Positions 8,721 through 18,098 of a DNA stretch of 64,000 nucleotides are shown piece by piece (the first letter of the stretch is position 1; each line of letters opens with the position of its first letter). The stretch is from JAZQHR01 sp045540815 (GTDB lineage: Bacteria; Bacillota; Clostridia; UMGS1810), in assembly GCA_045540815.1 (NCBI GenBank), contig JAZQHY010000036.1:1-64000 (forward strand). Reading direction: 5' to 3'. Position numbers and translations under genes: made by a program. The notes under the pieces are model-generated. The model had not been told where the DNA came from, searched no databases, and worked only from the letters and a program-made list of their open reading frames with translations.

Positions 8721-10169
8721 CTAGCCCCTATTTATCTCATCAAAAATCTCTTTTACAATTTTTCTCTCGTCAAACTCTATAGTGCCGTCATTTAGTATCT
8801 GGTATGTTTCGTGACCCTTTCCTGCAAGGATAATGACATCGCTTTCCTGTGCATTTTCCATTGCGTACTTAATAGCATCACGTCTGTTTTCCACTACCGC
8901 GTATTTTGCACCGGTATCTTTTATTCCTTCAAGTATATCATCTATTATAGCTGATGGGTTTTCTGTTCGCGGATTATCGCTTGTAACCACGCAGAAATCC
9001 GAAAGCTCGCCTGCTATCTTACCCATAATAGGACGTTTTGTCCTGTCGCGGTCACCACCGCAGCCAAATACTGTCACAACTCTGCCTTTGCAAAAACCCT
9101 TTACAGTATTTATGATGTTTTCAAGTCCATCAGGTGTATGCGCATAGTCTATCATAACTGTATAGGCTGCGGGTATGTTTACAATCTCTGCTCTACCCAC
9201 AACTCCGTTTGTAATCATAAGCGCCTTTGCTATGTCGCCTATACCGATTCCAAGATGCTGGCATATACCGATAGCACCAAGTGCGTTATAAACTGAAAAT
9301 TTTCCAGGAATATTAAGCCTTATCTGGCTTTTACCAAATGGGGTTTCAACGTCGAACAATACACCCTTCTGACTATACGTAATGTTTTTTGCTTCCAATG
9401 TATGTTTTTTGTTCATTCCGTATTTTACTACCTTACAAGTTGCCCCATCGATTATGGCGCCTACATACTCGTCGTCACCATTTACAAGTCCAATCTTACA
9501 CATTTTAAAAAGTTGTGATTTGGCACTTGCATAATTTTCCATAGTTTCGTGGAAATCAAGGTGGTCCTGAGTAAGATTTGTAAATGCTCCTACCTCAAAC
9601 TCGAGCCCGTATACTCTGTCAAGCGACAATGAATGTGACGAGATTTCCATTATGACATAATCAACATTCTCGTCTGCCATCTGGCGAAATATTTTATGAA
9701 GGTCGATAGATTCAGGGGTAGTTCTCTCTGTTTCTATAACCTTGTCACCTATCATATTTTGGTTTGTGCCTATAAGTCCTACTTTATATCCTTTAAATTC
9801 CAACACAGATTTTACAAGGTATGTGGTAGTAGTTTTGCCATTCGTACCTGTAACTCCTATAAGCTTAAACTGTTTTGCAGGCTCACCAAAAAACTTTGCT
9901 CCCGCATACGCAAGTGATTTTCGTGTGCTTTTGCACACAACCTGCGGAATATCCACATCTGCATAATCCTCTGTGATAATAGCACTTGCACCTTTTTTTA
10001 TCGCATCAGCAATATATTTATGACCATCTGTTTGGAATCCTTTTATCGCAACAAATGCTGCGCCCTTTTCTACCTTGGCAGAGTTAGCGCACACCTGTGT
10101 AATTTCAGTGTCAGCATTGCCGTAAAACTTTACTACGTTTGATGTTTCAACAAGCTCTCTTAATTTCAT
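8721..10169 (-). CDS. murE: UDP-MurNAc-L-Ala-D-Glu:meso-DAP ligase MurE
   Basis: Adds the third amino acid to UDP-MurNAc-dipeptide. The 482 residues carry the P-loop GVTGTNGKTTTTYLVK (108-114 core), NLTQDHLDFH, and the C-terminal DNPRTENP motif (D398-R401). DNPR is the signature of meso-diaminopimelate-adding MurE, so a DAP-type peptidoglycan is predicted. It starts with ATG shortly after the stop of the upstream PBP gene. Cytosolic; it works with MurF encoded next. Confidence 0.97.
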   Translation of the reverse strand: MKLRELVETSNVVKFYGNADTEITQVCANSAKVEKGAAFVAIKGFQTDGHKYIADAIKKGASAIITEDYADVDIPQVVCKSTRKSLAYAGAKFFGEPAKQFKLIGVTGTNGKTTTTYLVKSVLEFKGYKVGLIGTNQNMIGDKVIETERTTPESIDLHKIFRQMADENVDYVIMEISSHSLSLDRVYGLEFEVGAFTNLTQDHLDFHETMENYASAKSQLFKMCKIGLVNGDDEYVGAIIDGATCKVVKYGMNKKHTLEAKNITYSQKGVLFDVETPFGKSQIRLNIPGKFSVYNALGAIGICQHLGIGIGDIAKALMITNGVVGRAEIVNIPAAYTVMIDYAHTPDGLENIINTVKGFCKGRVVTVFGCGGDRDRTKRPIMGKIAGELSDFCVVTSDNPRTENPSAIIDDILEGIKDTGAKYAVVENRRDAIKYAMENAQESDVIILAGKGHETYQILNDGTIEFDERKIVKEIFDEINRG

Positions 10170-10200
10170 TTTAGCTTAACTCCCCCTCTTTTAGTATACA

Positions 10201-12378
10201 TTAGTGAACATCGGTGAATACAAATTCCACGCTTACAACCGAACCCTTTTGCACCTCTGTGCCCGCAGGCGGATTCTGAAGGTTAACAAAAGCTTCGCCT
10301 TCTCTAACCTTTGACGAATTATTCACTATTCTTATATTTAATCCCGCATTTGTAATAGCTGCATTTGATTCTACCACACCCATACCAACTACGTTTGGTA
10401 CAGTAGTTATCGATTTCGACTCATCTTCGCTGTAAAGAAGTACAGTCGAGCCTTCCTGAAGTGATGAACCGCCAATCGGAACCTGACTTAATATTGTATC
10501 GCCATCGCCAACTACGCGGTAATTTAGTCCGCTTCCTGAAAATGCGCTCTTCGCTTCGCCTACAGTAAGTCCCACTACATTTGGAACATCTATCTCAAGT
10601 GTAGCTAGCTCTTCCTGAGTATACTGTGTATCTATATTCAGATATTTAAGTACATCTTCAAATATCATACCAAATGTCGGAGCGGCAATCTGTCCGCCGA
10701 AATACACTCCGCCCATTGGCTCGTCTAGTATTACAAGACCTATTATCTCAGGGTCATTTGCAGGCGCAAAACCTAAAAATGACGCAATGTATTTTCCGTT
10801 TCCACGAGGTAACTTTTCACTTGTACCTGTTTTTCCCGCTACTCTGTATCCCTTTAGATATGCATTTGAACTTGTTCCGTTAGATACAACAGACTCTAAG
10901 ATTTCACGTACAGTCTGAGCAGTTTCTTTTGATATAACCTGACGGATAGTTTCTGTGCCATAGCTTTTCACTACATTACCATCATCGTCAGTAAGTGCTT
11001 TCACTATTTTTGGTTTTACCATAATGCCATCGTTTGTGATAGCAGTAAGCGCTGTAACCATCTGCAGTGGTGTTACAATCGGTCCCTGACCAAATGATGA
11101 TGTAGCAAGCTCTACTTCGTTAAATGCTCCGTCGGCATAGAATACACCCTTAGCCTCACCCGGAAGTTCAAAGCCTGTAGCCTGAGTGAATCCAAATGCT
11201 TTATAATATTTTTTAAATGCCGTAGCTCCGACTCTCTGTCCAACCGCCATAAACACCGGGTTACACGAGCCTTGAACACCTTGCTTAAATGTTACCGCCC
11301 CGTGACCGCCTGCCTTCCAGCAACGGATACTTTCGCTTGCCACCGTATATGCTCCGTTACACACAAACGGATCGTTTAGTCCGACTACATTTTCCTCAAG
11401 CGCCATAGCAGTAACAAACGACTTAAATGTCGAGCCTGGTTCATACGCATCTACTACCGCCTTGTTACGCCACATTTTCTGACGCGCTTCAGTTAACTTT
11501 TTAGTTCTCTCATCACCTGTAAAGGTGTTTATTTCGTCAAGTACTGCCTGATTGTTAAGCGTAAACGGGTCATTTAAATTGTAATCGGGCTTAGTTGCCA
11601 TAGCAAGTATTTCGCCGGTTTTTGCGTTCATTATAATGCACGCAGCACCATTTTCAACTTGATATTTATCTATTGCTTCTTCAAGTCCTTTTTCAGCAAA
11701 ATGCTGTATAACCTTGTCAATAGTAAGCACAACGTTTACGCCGTTTTGGGCATCAACATATTTTTCATACTGGTAAGGCATATCAGTACCAACTGCATTT
11801 TGCGCAGAAATTACCCTACCCGGAACGCCCTTTAGGTAGTTATCAAAAACCATCTCTATACCGTCAAGACCCTGATTATCCATACCGACAAAACCAATTA
11901 CGTGCGAGGCAAGGTTTGAATATGGATAGTATCTTTTGGTATCTTCTGTTAAATGAATGCCCGAAAACCCAAGCTTTCTGACTTCGTCAGCCTGCTGGGG
12001 CTCTACTTTTCTCTTTATTATTTCATAGCTTGATTTTTTTGTAATAATCTTTTTTATTTCCGCCTCGTCCATACCAAGAACCTGCGAAAGCGCCTTTGCA
12101 ACCTCGTCAGGATTTTCATTTGCGGCAATTTCACTTGGCGTTACAGTTACTGTTTCAACAGACGCACTTTGCGCAAGCACCTGTGAATTTCTGTCATATA
12201 TTACACCACGCTTAGAATTTATAGTCTTATCTCTTGTTTGTTGCTCCATAGCAGAAAGCTTAAGCTCACTACCCTGCACAAACTGTATCCAGGCAGTTCT
12301 TACGCCCAAAGCTAAAAACAGTATGCCAAATATGAATATAAGCGAAAGTATTCTTTTTTTAATTTTCAGCCCTGGCAT
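10201..12378 (-). CDS. Class B penicillin-binding protein (SpoVD/PBP2-type transpeptidase) with two PASTA domains
   Basis: Membrane-anchored D,D-transpeptidase of 725 residues that cross-links septal or spore cortex peptidoglycan. In order: one transmembrane helix (about 9-28), the PBP dimer domain beginning RGVIYDRNSQVLA, the transpeptidase domain with catalytic S316 in GSTFK, SCN at 371-373 and KTG at 516-518, then two C-terminal PASTA repeats (about 596-652 and 658-722), each starting with PNVVG. All three active-site motifs are intact. Length and PASTA tail fit SpoVD or PBP2b-like proteins; which of the two cannot be settled. It is cotranscribed with ftsL upstream, across a possible attenuating terminator. 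Confidence 0.94.
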   Translation of the reverse strand: MPGLKIKKRILSLIFIFGILFLALGVRTAWIQFVQGSELKLSAMEQQTRDKTINSKRGVIYDRNSQVLAQSASVETVTVTPSEIAANENPDEVAKALSQVLGMDEAEIKKIITKKSSYEIIKRKVEPQQADEVRKLGFSGIHLTEDTKRYYPYSNLASHVIGFVGMDNQGLDGIEMVFDNYLKGVPGRVISAQNAVGTDMPYQYEKYVDAQNGVNVVLTIDKVIQHFAEKGLEEAIDKYQVENGAACIIMNAKTGEILAMATKPDYNLNDPFTLNNQAVLDEINTFTGDERTKKLTEARQKMWRNKAVVDAYEPGSTFKSFVTAMALEENVVGLNDPFVCNGAYTVASESIRCWKAGGHGAVTFKQGVQGSCNPVFMAVGQRVGATAFKKYYKAFGFTQATGFELPGEAKGVFYADGAFNEVELATSSFGQGPIVTPLQMVTALTAITNDGIMVKPKIVKALTDDDGNVVKSYGTETIRQVISKETAQTVREILESVVSNGTSSNAYLKGYRVAGKTGTSEKLPRGNGKYIASFLGFAPANDPEIIGLVILDEPMGGVYFGGQIAAPTFGMIFEDVLKYLNIDTQYTQEELATLEIDVPNVVGLTVGEAKSAFSGSGLNYRVVGDGDTILSQVPIGGSSLQEGSTVLLYSEDESKSITTVPNVVGMGVVESNAAITNAGLNIRIVNNSSKVREGEAFVNLQNPPAGTEVQKGSVVSVEFVFTDVH

Positions 12379-12433
12379 ATCCTATCCACCTTTACATTTA
12401 ACTTTAATTTACGACTTTTTTCTCGTTTAAGCC

Positions 12434-12458
12434 CAAAAATGCGGGCATGAGCCCGCAT
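12434..12458 (-). terminator. Intrinsic terminator-like hairpin inside the dcw cluster (ftsL/pbp gap)
   Basis: On the minus strand ATGCGGGC, loop TCAT and GCCCGCAT are followed directly by TTTTT. The perfect 8-bp GC-rich stem lies in a 124-nt gap between ftsL and the PBP gene, in the direction of transcription. It probably attenuates readthrough from mraZ-rsmH-ftsL into the downstream genes. Confidence 0.7.
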
Positions 12459-12502
12459 CATCTAATGTCACTATAGAACTTTACGTTCTCATTTATTTAA
12501 TT

Positions 12503-13000
12503 CTATTGCAAATATCCCAAAACATTCCTCATACCGCTCATTATTACGCTGAAGTTTGGTTTGAATGTCTTTTCTTCTTTAATCTCCTTACCCTCAGGAA
12601 GTTCTGCAAAGTCTTCCTGCTCTACTGCAACATATACTGTCTGATATTTTTCTATTCTGCGAAGTCCAAGTTCGGACTGTGCTATTTCCTCAACCTTTGC
12701 AAGGTCAAGCTTATTTTCAAGCTCAACGTTTTTCTTTGCGTTGGTGTCCTTCGCTATGCGAAGCTCCTCTTTTAAGTCATTTACCTCTGATAGGGTGTTT
12801 ATAATAACTGCGTTTCTGTACAGCATAACTGATGCAAGTACAAATATACCAAGCATGCATGCTATAAGTCTAACCCTAGCTTTAAATAGCTGTCTTTTTT
12901 TATGTAGTTTTCTCGCTTTATCCTGCAACTCAATTCTCTGTGCGTACTCGTCAAGATTATACGCAGAAGTGCCGTTATAAAGACTATTCAAAATATTCAC
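12503..13000 (-). CDS. ftsL: FtsL-like septum formation protein
   Basis: A 165-residue bitopic protein with a basic cytoplasmic N-terminus (KARKLHKKRQLFKARVR), one transmembrane helix (about 47-68) and an extracytoplasmic leucine-zipper-like coiled coil (LSEVNDLKEELRIAKDTNAKKNVELENKL), followed by LGLRRIEKYQTVYV, the pattern of FtsL/DivIC proteins. Position between rsmH and the PBP gene is diagnostic. The GTG at 13000 is the longest start; a TTG at 12991, six bases after GGGGTG, may be the real one. Confidence 0.85.
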   Translation of the reverse strand: MNILNSLYNGTSAYNLDEYAQRIELQDKARKLHKKRQLFKARVRLIACMLGIFVLASVMLYRNAVIINTLSEVNDLKEELRIAKDTNAKKNVELENKLDLAKVEEIAQSELGLRRIEKYQTVYVAVEQEDFAELPEGKEIKEEKTFKPNFSVIMSGMRNVLGYLQ

Positions 13001-13025
13001 CCCATAGATATTTTTTCATTAGTAT

Positions 13026-13958
13026 TTATAGTTTTTCTATTATTCGTAGCTTTGAACTTTTGCTACGTGCATTAGCTTCAATTTCATCAACGCTTGGAAT
13101 AATAGGTTTTTTCGAAATAAGTTTTCCCTTCGGCTTGTTACCGCACACGCATATCGGAAATTCCTTTGGACAGGTGCATCCTTGTACAAGTGATGCAAAT
13201 GTGTTTTTTACTATCCTATCCTCAAGTGAATGGAAAGTTATAACCGCAAGTCTACCTCCGTGTTCCAGCGCATCAAAGAAATCCTTTAGCGCATTTTCAA
13301 GTATTTCAAGCTCACCGTTTACCTCTATACGTATCGCCTGAAAAACTCTCTTTGCCGGATGCGACCCTTTTACCCTCATTCTTTCGGGTATGGCACGTTT
13401 TATAATGTCTACAAGCTCGCCAGTAGTTTCTATCGGTTTCTCTGCTCGTTTTTCGCAAATGATTTTAGCAATCTTTCTTGAAAACTTTTCCTCGCCGTAT
13501 TTAAAAAATATGTCCGCAAGTTTTTCTTCGCTATACTCATTTACCACATTGTACGCAGAAAACGGATTATCTCGGTTCATTCTCATATCGAGCTTAGCAT
13601 CGCCCATATAGCTAAAACCTCGCTCGCGCTCATCGAGCTGATATGACGAAACACCAAGGTCTAAAACTGCCCCCGAAATAGATGTTACTCCAATGTCGTC
13701 TAATATGTTCTTTATATTTTTAAAGTTGTCATTAACGAATGTTACGTTGTCAAAATCTTTAAGTCTTTCGCCTGCAGCCTTTATTGCATCTTTATCCTGG
13801 TCTATACCAATGAGTCTTCCTTCGCCCGATAACCTTTTTAATATCTCGTACGAATGACCGCCACCGCCAAGAGTACCATCTGCGTATATGCCGTCAGGTT
13901 TAATGTTTAGTCCTTCTACAGATTCATTTAGTAAAACTGAAATATGCTTAAATTCCAA
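13026..13958 (-). CDS. rsmH: 16S rRNA (cytosine1402-N4)-methyltransferase RsmH
   Basis: SAM-dependent enzyme (formerly MraW) that methylates C1402 in the ribosomal decoding centre. The 310 residues show HISVLLNESVEGL, the SAM-binding DGTLGGGGHSYEIL, GAVLDLGVSSYQLDERERGFSY and the C-terminal HPAKRVFQAIRIEVNGEL and ITFHSLEDRIVK segments, a complete match to the family. The start is TTG at 13958, about seven bases after AGGTG. Second gene of the cluster, right after mraZ. Confidence 0.97.
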   Translation of the reverse strand: MEFKHISVLLNESVEGLNIKPDGIYADGTLGGGGHSYEILKRLSGEGRLIGIDQDKDAIKAAGERLKDFDNVTFVNDNFKNIKNILDDIGVTSISGAVLDLGVSSYQLDERERGFSYMGDAKLDMRMNRDNPFSAYNVVNEYSEEKLADIFFKYGEEKFSRKIAKIICEKRAEKPIETTGELVDIIKRAIPERMRVKGSHPAKRVFQAIRIEVNGELEILENALKDFFDALEHGGRLAVITFHSLEDRIVKNTFASLVQGCTCPKEFPICVCGNKPKGKLISKKPIIPSVDEIEANARSKSSKLRIIEKL

Positions 13959-13968
13959 AGCTATTCAC

Positions 13969-14400
13969 CTAAATTCCAAGGTATTCCATATTTGATGCTA
14001 TTTCATCAGGGTTAAGATTCTCACTTGAATTGTAAGAAGCCCATTTTTCGCTATCCCATATCTCGACCCTTGTTCCAGCACCGATAACCGCAACATCTTT
14101 AACAATCTCACCATATGTACGAAGGTTTTGCGGAAGAAGTATTCTTCCTTGCTTGTCCACCTCGCACTCAAGTGCGCCTGACAAGAAAAATCTTACGAAG
14201 GCTCTGGCATTTGCGTTAGTAACCGGCAGACCTTTTAATTTTTCACAAAAAGCGTTCCATTCTTCGCATGAGTAAACGAATAAACAGTTATCAAGACCCT
14301 TTGTTACAACGAACTTCTCACCGAGAACTTCCCTGAACTTAGAAGGGACTATCATTCTGCCCTTTGCATCTACGCTGTGGGCATATTCACCGATAAACAT
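13969..14400 (-). CDS. mraZ: Transcriptional regulator MraZ
   Basis: A 143-residue ring-forming DNA-binding protein, first gene of the dcw cluster, known in other bacteria to bind its own promoter. It has the two AbrB-like swapped-hairpin repeats: MFIGEYAHSVDAKGRMIVPSK (residues 1-21) and GALECEVDKQGRILLPQ (about 75-91). The ATG follows AGGTGGTGAG. Three GTGG boxes just upstream are its probable operator, predicting autorepression of the cluster. Confidence 0.96.
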   Translation of the reverse strand: MFIGEYAHSVDAKGRMIVPSKFREVLGEKFVVTKGLDNCLFVYSCEEWNAFCEKLKGLPVTNANARAFVRFFLSGALECEVDKQGRILLPQNLRTYGEIVKDVAVIGAGTRVEIWDSEKWASYNSSENLNPDEIASNMEYLGI

Positions 14401-14437
14401 TTACTCACCACCTTTTACACATTTGTTAAAAAATCTA

Positions 14438-14461
14438 CCACTTTCCACCACAAAGTTCCAC
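14438..14461 (-). promoter_or_regulatory. Probable MraZ operator: three GTGG boxes at 10-bp spacing
   Basis: Read on the minus strand, GTGG occurs with its first base at 14461, 14451 and 14441, exactly one helical turn apart. The array begins about ten bases after the -10 box and so covers the transcription start. MraZ proteins are known to bind short G-rich direct repeats with 10-bp periodicity upstream of mraZ. Confidence 0.75.
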
Positions 14462-14470
14462 TTTTATTAA

Positions 14471-14499
14471 ATTTTAACCTATTTTTAATGTTTTTGCAA
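14471..14499 (-). promoter_or_regulatory. Promoter of the dcw cluster (mraZ)
   Basis: On the minus strand a -35 box TTGCAA (14494-14499), a 17-bp spacer and a -10 box TAAAAT (14471-14476) lie about 70 nt upstream of the mraZ ATG. The rest of the 201-nt lgt-mraZ gap is very AT-rich and shows no gene. Confidence 0.7.
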
Positions 14500-14601
14500 T
14501 AGTTTTTTTAATCTTTTTTTTAAAAATAAGCATAAAAATAAGGTTTTTGCAAAATTTTGTGAAAATTATACAAAAACCTTATAATATTTTGTGCTATTTA
14601 T

Positions 14602-15402
14602 CTATATCGCATTTTGTCGTTTTTCCTGAATGTACCCACGCACCAATAGGCACACGCCTACAACTGCACACGCAAGAGCAACCGCTTGCGAGATGCGTAC
14701 AGGACCAACCATTAAACTATCTGACCTTAGACCTTCTATCATAAATCTGCCAATGCCGTAAATAGTTATGTAGGACAGAAAAATCTGTCCGTCAAATTTT
14801 TTCTTTTTGAAAATCGCCAGCAGTACACAAAGCGTTGCTAAATTCCATAGTGACTCATAAAGAAACGTAGGATGTACACCCATCGCCTCGCCGTATATAT
14901 CCATTCGCCAAGGGAGAGTCGTTGCACTACCGTATGCCTCGCCGTTTACAAAGTTCCCCCATCTGCCGATAGTCTGACCGATGAGAAGTCCAATTGCTCC
15001 CACATCAGAGAGCTTTTTAAAATCTGTCTTTGTCACACGGCAGTATATATATGCCGTAACCACCGCACCAATTATAGCGCCATATATCGCAAGACCGCCG
15101 TTCCATATTTTATATATATCCGACAGATTATCCCTGTACTGTGAAAAGTTAAATATCACATAGTAAGCCCTTGCGCAGATTACCGCTACAGGGATAGAAA
15201 ACACAACCACATCGGTTACAACGTCTTTTCCAAGCCCCTCTTTTTTTGCTAGATAGTTTGCTACAATCACAGCTATTATCAGCCCTGACGCAATGATAAT
15301 GCCGTACCAATGTATGTCCCAGCCAAAAACGGTAAACGCTACAGGGTTTATGAAAAATTCCAGATCAAGTCCCGGAAAGCCTATCCTATTCATACCATTC
15401 AC
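14602..15402 (-). CDS. lgt: Prolipoprotein diacylglyceryl transferase Lgt
   Basis: Integral membrane enzyme that transfers diacylglycerol from phosphatidylglycerol to the lipobox cysteine of prolipoproteins. The 266 residues hold about seven transmembrane helices and the Lgt signature IGRWGNFVNGEAYG, plus WYGIIIASGL near the N-terminus and HPTFLYESLWN further on. The start overlaps the stop of the upstream M16 gene by 4 nt (ATGA), indicating translational coupling. Confidence 0.96.
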   Translation of the reverse strand: MNGMNRIGFPGLDLEFFINPVAFTVFGWDIHWYGIIIASGLIIAVIVANYLAKKEGLGKDVVTDVVVFSIPVAVICARAYYVIFNFSQYRDNLSDIYKIWNGGLAIYGAIIGAVVTAYIYCRVTKTDFKKLSDVGAIGLLIGQTIGRWGNFVNGEAYGSATTLPWRMDIYGEAMGVHPTFLYESLWNLATLCVLLAIFKKKKFDGQIFLSYITIYGIGRFMIEGLRSDSLMVGPVRISQAVALACAVVGVCLLVRGYIQEKRQNAI

Positions 15403-16691
15403 TCCTGATTTTTAAGAGGCCATACTATGCTCATAGCCATATTTTCTGGGTTAAACACGTTTTTGAAAACTTCATTTACATAGCTGAGGTTCATTTCGTT
15501 ATATACTGTCATATAGTCAAATGTGTTTATCCCCTTAAGCACATTTCTTATAAACGCACCTGCAATCACTTCAACATCGTTGAACTGTCTTAAATAGTCA
15601 CCATACTGCGCCTTTTTTGCTCGGTTAAATTCTTCATCAGTTATACCCGCGTTAAGTTTTTCAGCGATATAACTTTCCACTCTTTCTTTAACCTTCATAG
15701 GATTTTCGCTCTCGCCTTCTATCATAGCACACGAAAATTCCTCTTCCATCATAAAGTCCGAGCCGAATTTTTCATTTACCAGACCTTCTTCATACATATC
15801 GGTAAACAGCTTACTGCTCTTGCCTGATATTATTCGAAGGATTATAGATACTGCCATTTCCTTTTTGTAAAGCTCTATACCCGATAGCATTTCGTTATCC
15901 TTAAAACCTATCTCAAATAGCGGAATTGACACATCTAAATTCATTTCAACAAGCTTGTTATTAACCTCACAAGGCTCATTTATCTCCTCGCGTACAACCT
16001 TTCCGCTTGGGCGGTCAAGGATTAATTTTTCAACCATTTCGCCTATTTTGTCAGTATCTACATCGCCCGCAATACACACCGCCATATTTGACGGATTGTA
16101 AAATGTATTGTAACACTTGTAAAGTACATCTTTATCAATTTGTGCAATGCTTTCAACAGTACCTGCAATGTCAGTTTTGACAGGGTTATCAGAGTATAGT
16201 GCGCCTAGCAGATTAAACATTACTCTCCAGCCAGGGTCATCGTCATACATACGTATCTCCTGACCGATTATACCTTGTTCCTTCTCTACATTTGCATCGG
16301 TAAAATGAGGCTGTTGCACAAAATTTAAAAGATGCTCAAAGTTCTCGTAAAAATTATCTGTACACGAGAATAAATAGCAAGTATTAGTAAACGATGTATA
16401 CGCGTTTGCATTTGCACCATACTTCGAAAACTCCACAAACGCATCTGTGCCGTCAGGCTGTTCAAACATCTTATGCTCAAGAAAATGCGCAATACCGTCA
16501 GGAACAGTTATCATTTCACTTTCGCCAAGCGGAACAAATTTTCTGTCTATAGAGCCGTACTTTGTGCCAAATATAGCGTATTTTTTTGTAAAGCCTTTCT
16601 TGGGGATAACAAACACTTTAAGACCGCTTTTGTGCTCGCCCATATACACGCTTTCATTTATAATTTCGTTATATACTCTTATAAAATTCAC
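15399..16691 (-). CDS. M16 family zinc peptidase, catalytic-type subunit (YmfH-like)
   Basis: A 430-residue insulinase/processing-peptidase family protein. The inverted zinc motif HFLEH is present (H69, E72, H73), and a downstream acidic segment EQGIIGQEIRMYDDDPG supplies the expected third ligand. It has the N-terminal peptidase domain and the second M16 domain. It overlaps the next M16 gene upstream and lgt downstream by 4 nt each, so the three are translated as a unit. The neighbour lacks the zinc motif, the arrangement of known M16 heterodimers (YmfF/YmfH). Substrate unknown; cytosolic, as no signal peptide is seen. Confidence 0.9.
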   Translation of the reverse strand: MNFIRVYNEIINESVYMGEHKSGLKVFVIPKKGFTKKYAIFGTKYGSIDRKFVPLGESEMITVPDGIAHFLEHKMFEQPDGTDAFVEFSKYGANANAYTSFTNTCYLFSCTDNFYENFEHLLNFVQQPHFTDANVEKEQGIIGQEIRMYDDDPGWRVMFNLLGALYSDNPVKTDIAGTVESIAQIDKDVLYKCYNTFYNPSNMAVCIAGDVDTDKIGEMVEKLILDRPSGKVVREEINEPCEVNNKLVEMNLDVSIPLFEIGFKDNEMLSGIELYKKEMAVSIILRIISGKSSKLFTDMYEEGLVNEKFGSDFMMEEEFSCAMIEGESENPMKVKERVESYIAEKLNAGITDEEFNRAKKAQYGDYLRQFNDVEVIAGAFIRNVLKGINTFDYMTVYNEMNLSYVNEVFKNVFNPENMAMSIVWPLKNQE

Positions 16692-17962
16692 TCGTCTGTT
16701 CCCTCCCCGTTTAGACCTGTAAGGTAGTATCTTACATCTAATTTAGTTTTTGAAAATGCCTCTTTTATTCTATCTTTGTCTACCGCTTCAACTTTTTCAA
16801 TGGCTTCTTCTATGGTTTCGTCTATTCCGTATAAAATGTTTCCTATATAATAATCTCTCATATAGAACTGGCTGTCAAAATACGAACGATACACATTTAT
16901 AATTGCCTTCTTTGCCACGTACAATTCCTCATCGGTGAACACTCCGTTTTTCACCGCGTCAAACTGCACCATTATCTCGTCCTCTGCTTTTTTGAAATTG
17001 GCAAATTCCACGCCTGAGCTTACAAGCATAATACCGCTGAATTTTGTAAACCTCGACGATACATAGTATGCAAGGCTCATTTTTTCACGCACGTTGTTAA
17101 ACAGCTTCGAATGTGCACCACCGCCAAATACCGAGTTTGCAACAAGCATTGCGTAATAGTCATCATCGCCTGCAAATGTGTACGTTCTAAAACCAAGCGC
17201 AAGCTTGCCTTGATTTACTTCAAATTTGTCTACAACCTTTTTGTTTTTAATATTAGCAGTTTTTTCTGCAATATTTTCAAGCGAAATTATATTAAAATCT
17301 ATTTTTTCAAGATATGCTTTAAACGCACTAACTACTGCATCAATATCCACATCTCCCGACACAAATATATCAATCGGGCTTGAAGTTATAATGCTCTTAT
17401 AATGCGCATACAGGCTCTCAGCTGTAATTCCTTCGATATCTTCCACATACCCTGTATCGCGTATGCCCATTATCTCACCTTCGCACATTTCCTCTATACA
17501 TCGAAGGTTTGCGTACGAGCGCTTGTCATTCGAAAGCCCTTCTATATAATCCCTAAGGTTTTTCTTTTCGCTTTCCACGTATGTTTTGTCAAATGCACCA
17601 TTATCTGCCTTCGGGTCAAACATAAAGTCAAGAAGAAGGTTAACGCATTTTTCAACCACACTCTCACCTGTGTATTTATCCGATATAGTAGAAAACGCCG
17701 ATATAATGCTCTGCACCCCGTATTTCTTGCCGATGTTAACCTCGCACACCGCACCATACAAACCTTCAAGGTATTCATTTACTGCATTTAAGTCAGGAAG
17801 TTTCCTAGTACCTCGGTTTAATACGCTTGCAAGAAGAGAGTTATAGGTAACCTCGTTGCGTTTAACCGTGCGGTGAAGGTAAAGTGCTGCACTTACTGTT
17901 TTATATTTTCTGTCATCTATATAGTATAGATTTATGCCGTTTTTAATTTCGTATTTTTGCAT
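16688..17962 (-). CDS. M16 family protein, non-catalytic partner (YmfF-like)
   Basis: A 424-residue M16-family protein that lacks HXXEH: the equivalent region reads NSLLASVLNRGTRKLPD. The rest of the fold is recognisable (VVSSGVEF, LGFRTYTFAGDDDYYAMLVANSVFGGGAHSKLF, an R/Y-rich C-terminal region). It probably forms a clamshell heterodimer with the zinc-bearing subunit encoded next. The start at 17962 is chosen because AAAGGCGG lies upstream and homologous proteins begin near this methionine; an ATG 11 codons upstream lacks a ribosome site. Confidence 0.87.
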   Translation of the reverse strand: MQKYEIKNGINLYYIDDRKYKTVSAALYLHRTVKRNEVTYNSLLASVLNRGTRKLPDLNAVNEYLEGLYGAVCEVNIGKKYGVQSIISAFSTISDKYTGESVVEKCVNLLLDFMFDPKADNGAFDKTYVESEKKNLRDYIEGLSNDKRSYANLRCIEEMCEGEIMGIRDTGYVEDIEGITAESLYAHYKSIITSSPIDIFVSGDVDIDAVVSAFKAYLEKIDFNIISLENIAEKTANIKNKKVVDKFEVNQGKLALGFRTYTFAGDDDYYAMLVANSVFGGGAHSKLFNNVREKMSLAYYVSSRFTKFSGIMLVSSGVEFANFKKAEDEIMVQFDAVKNGVFTDEELYVAKKAIINVYRSYFDSQFYMRDYYIGNILYGIDETIEEAIEKVEAVDKDRIKEAFSKTKLDVRYYLTGLNGEGTDE

Positions 17963-18045
17963 TTTAATGTTACCGCCTTTCAATAACAAATACATTATTA
18001 TATTTTACCACTTTTATGTTATTTTTACAACAAATTTATTTCATA

Positions 18046-18077
18046 TTTACAAATTAACGGGTTTGTGGTAATATAAT
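18046..18077 (+). promoter_or_regulatory. Promoter of the PspC gene
   Basis: TTTACA (18046-18051), 17 bp, TAATAT (18069-18074), overlapping a second TATAAT at 18072-18077. AGGAGG follows at 18084 and the ATG at 18099, so the leader is very short. Confidence 0.65.
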
Positions 18078-18098
18078 ACTGACAGGAGGCGATTAATT

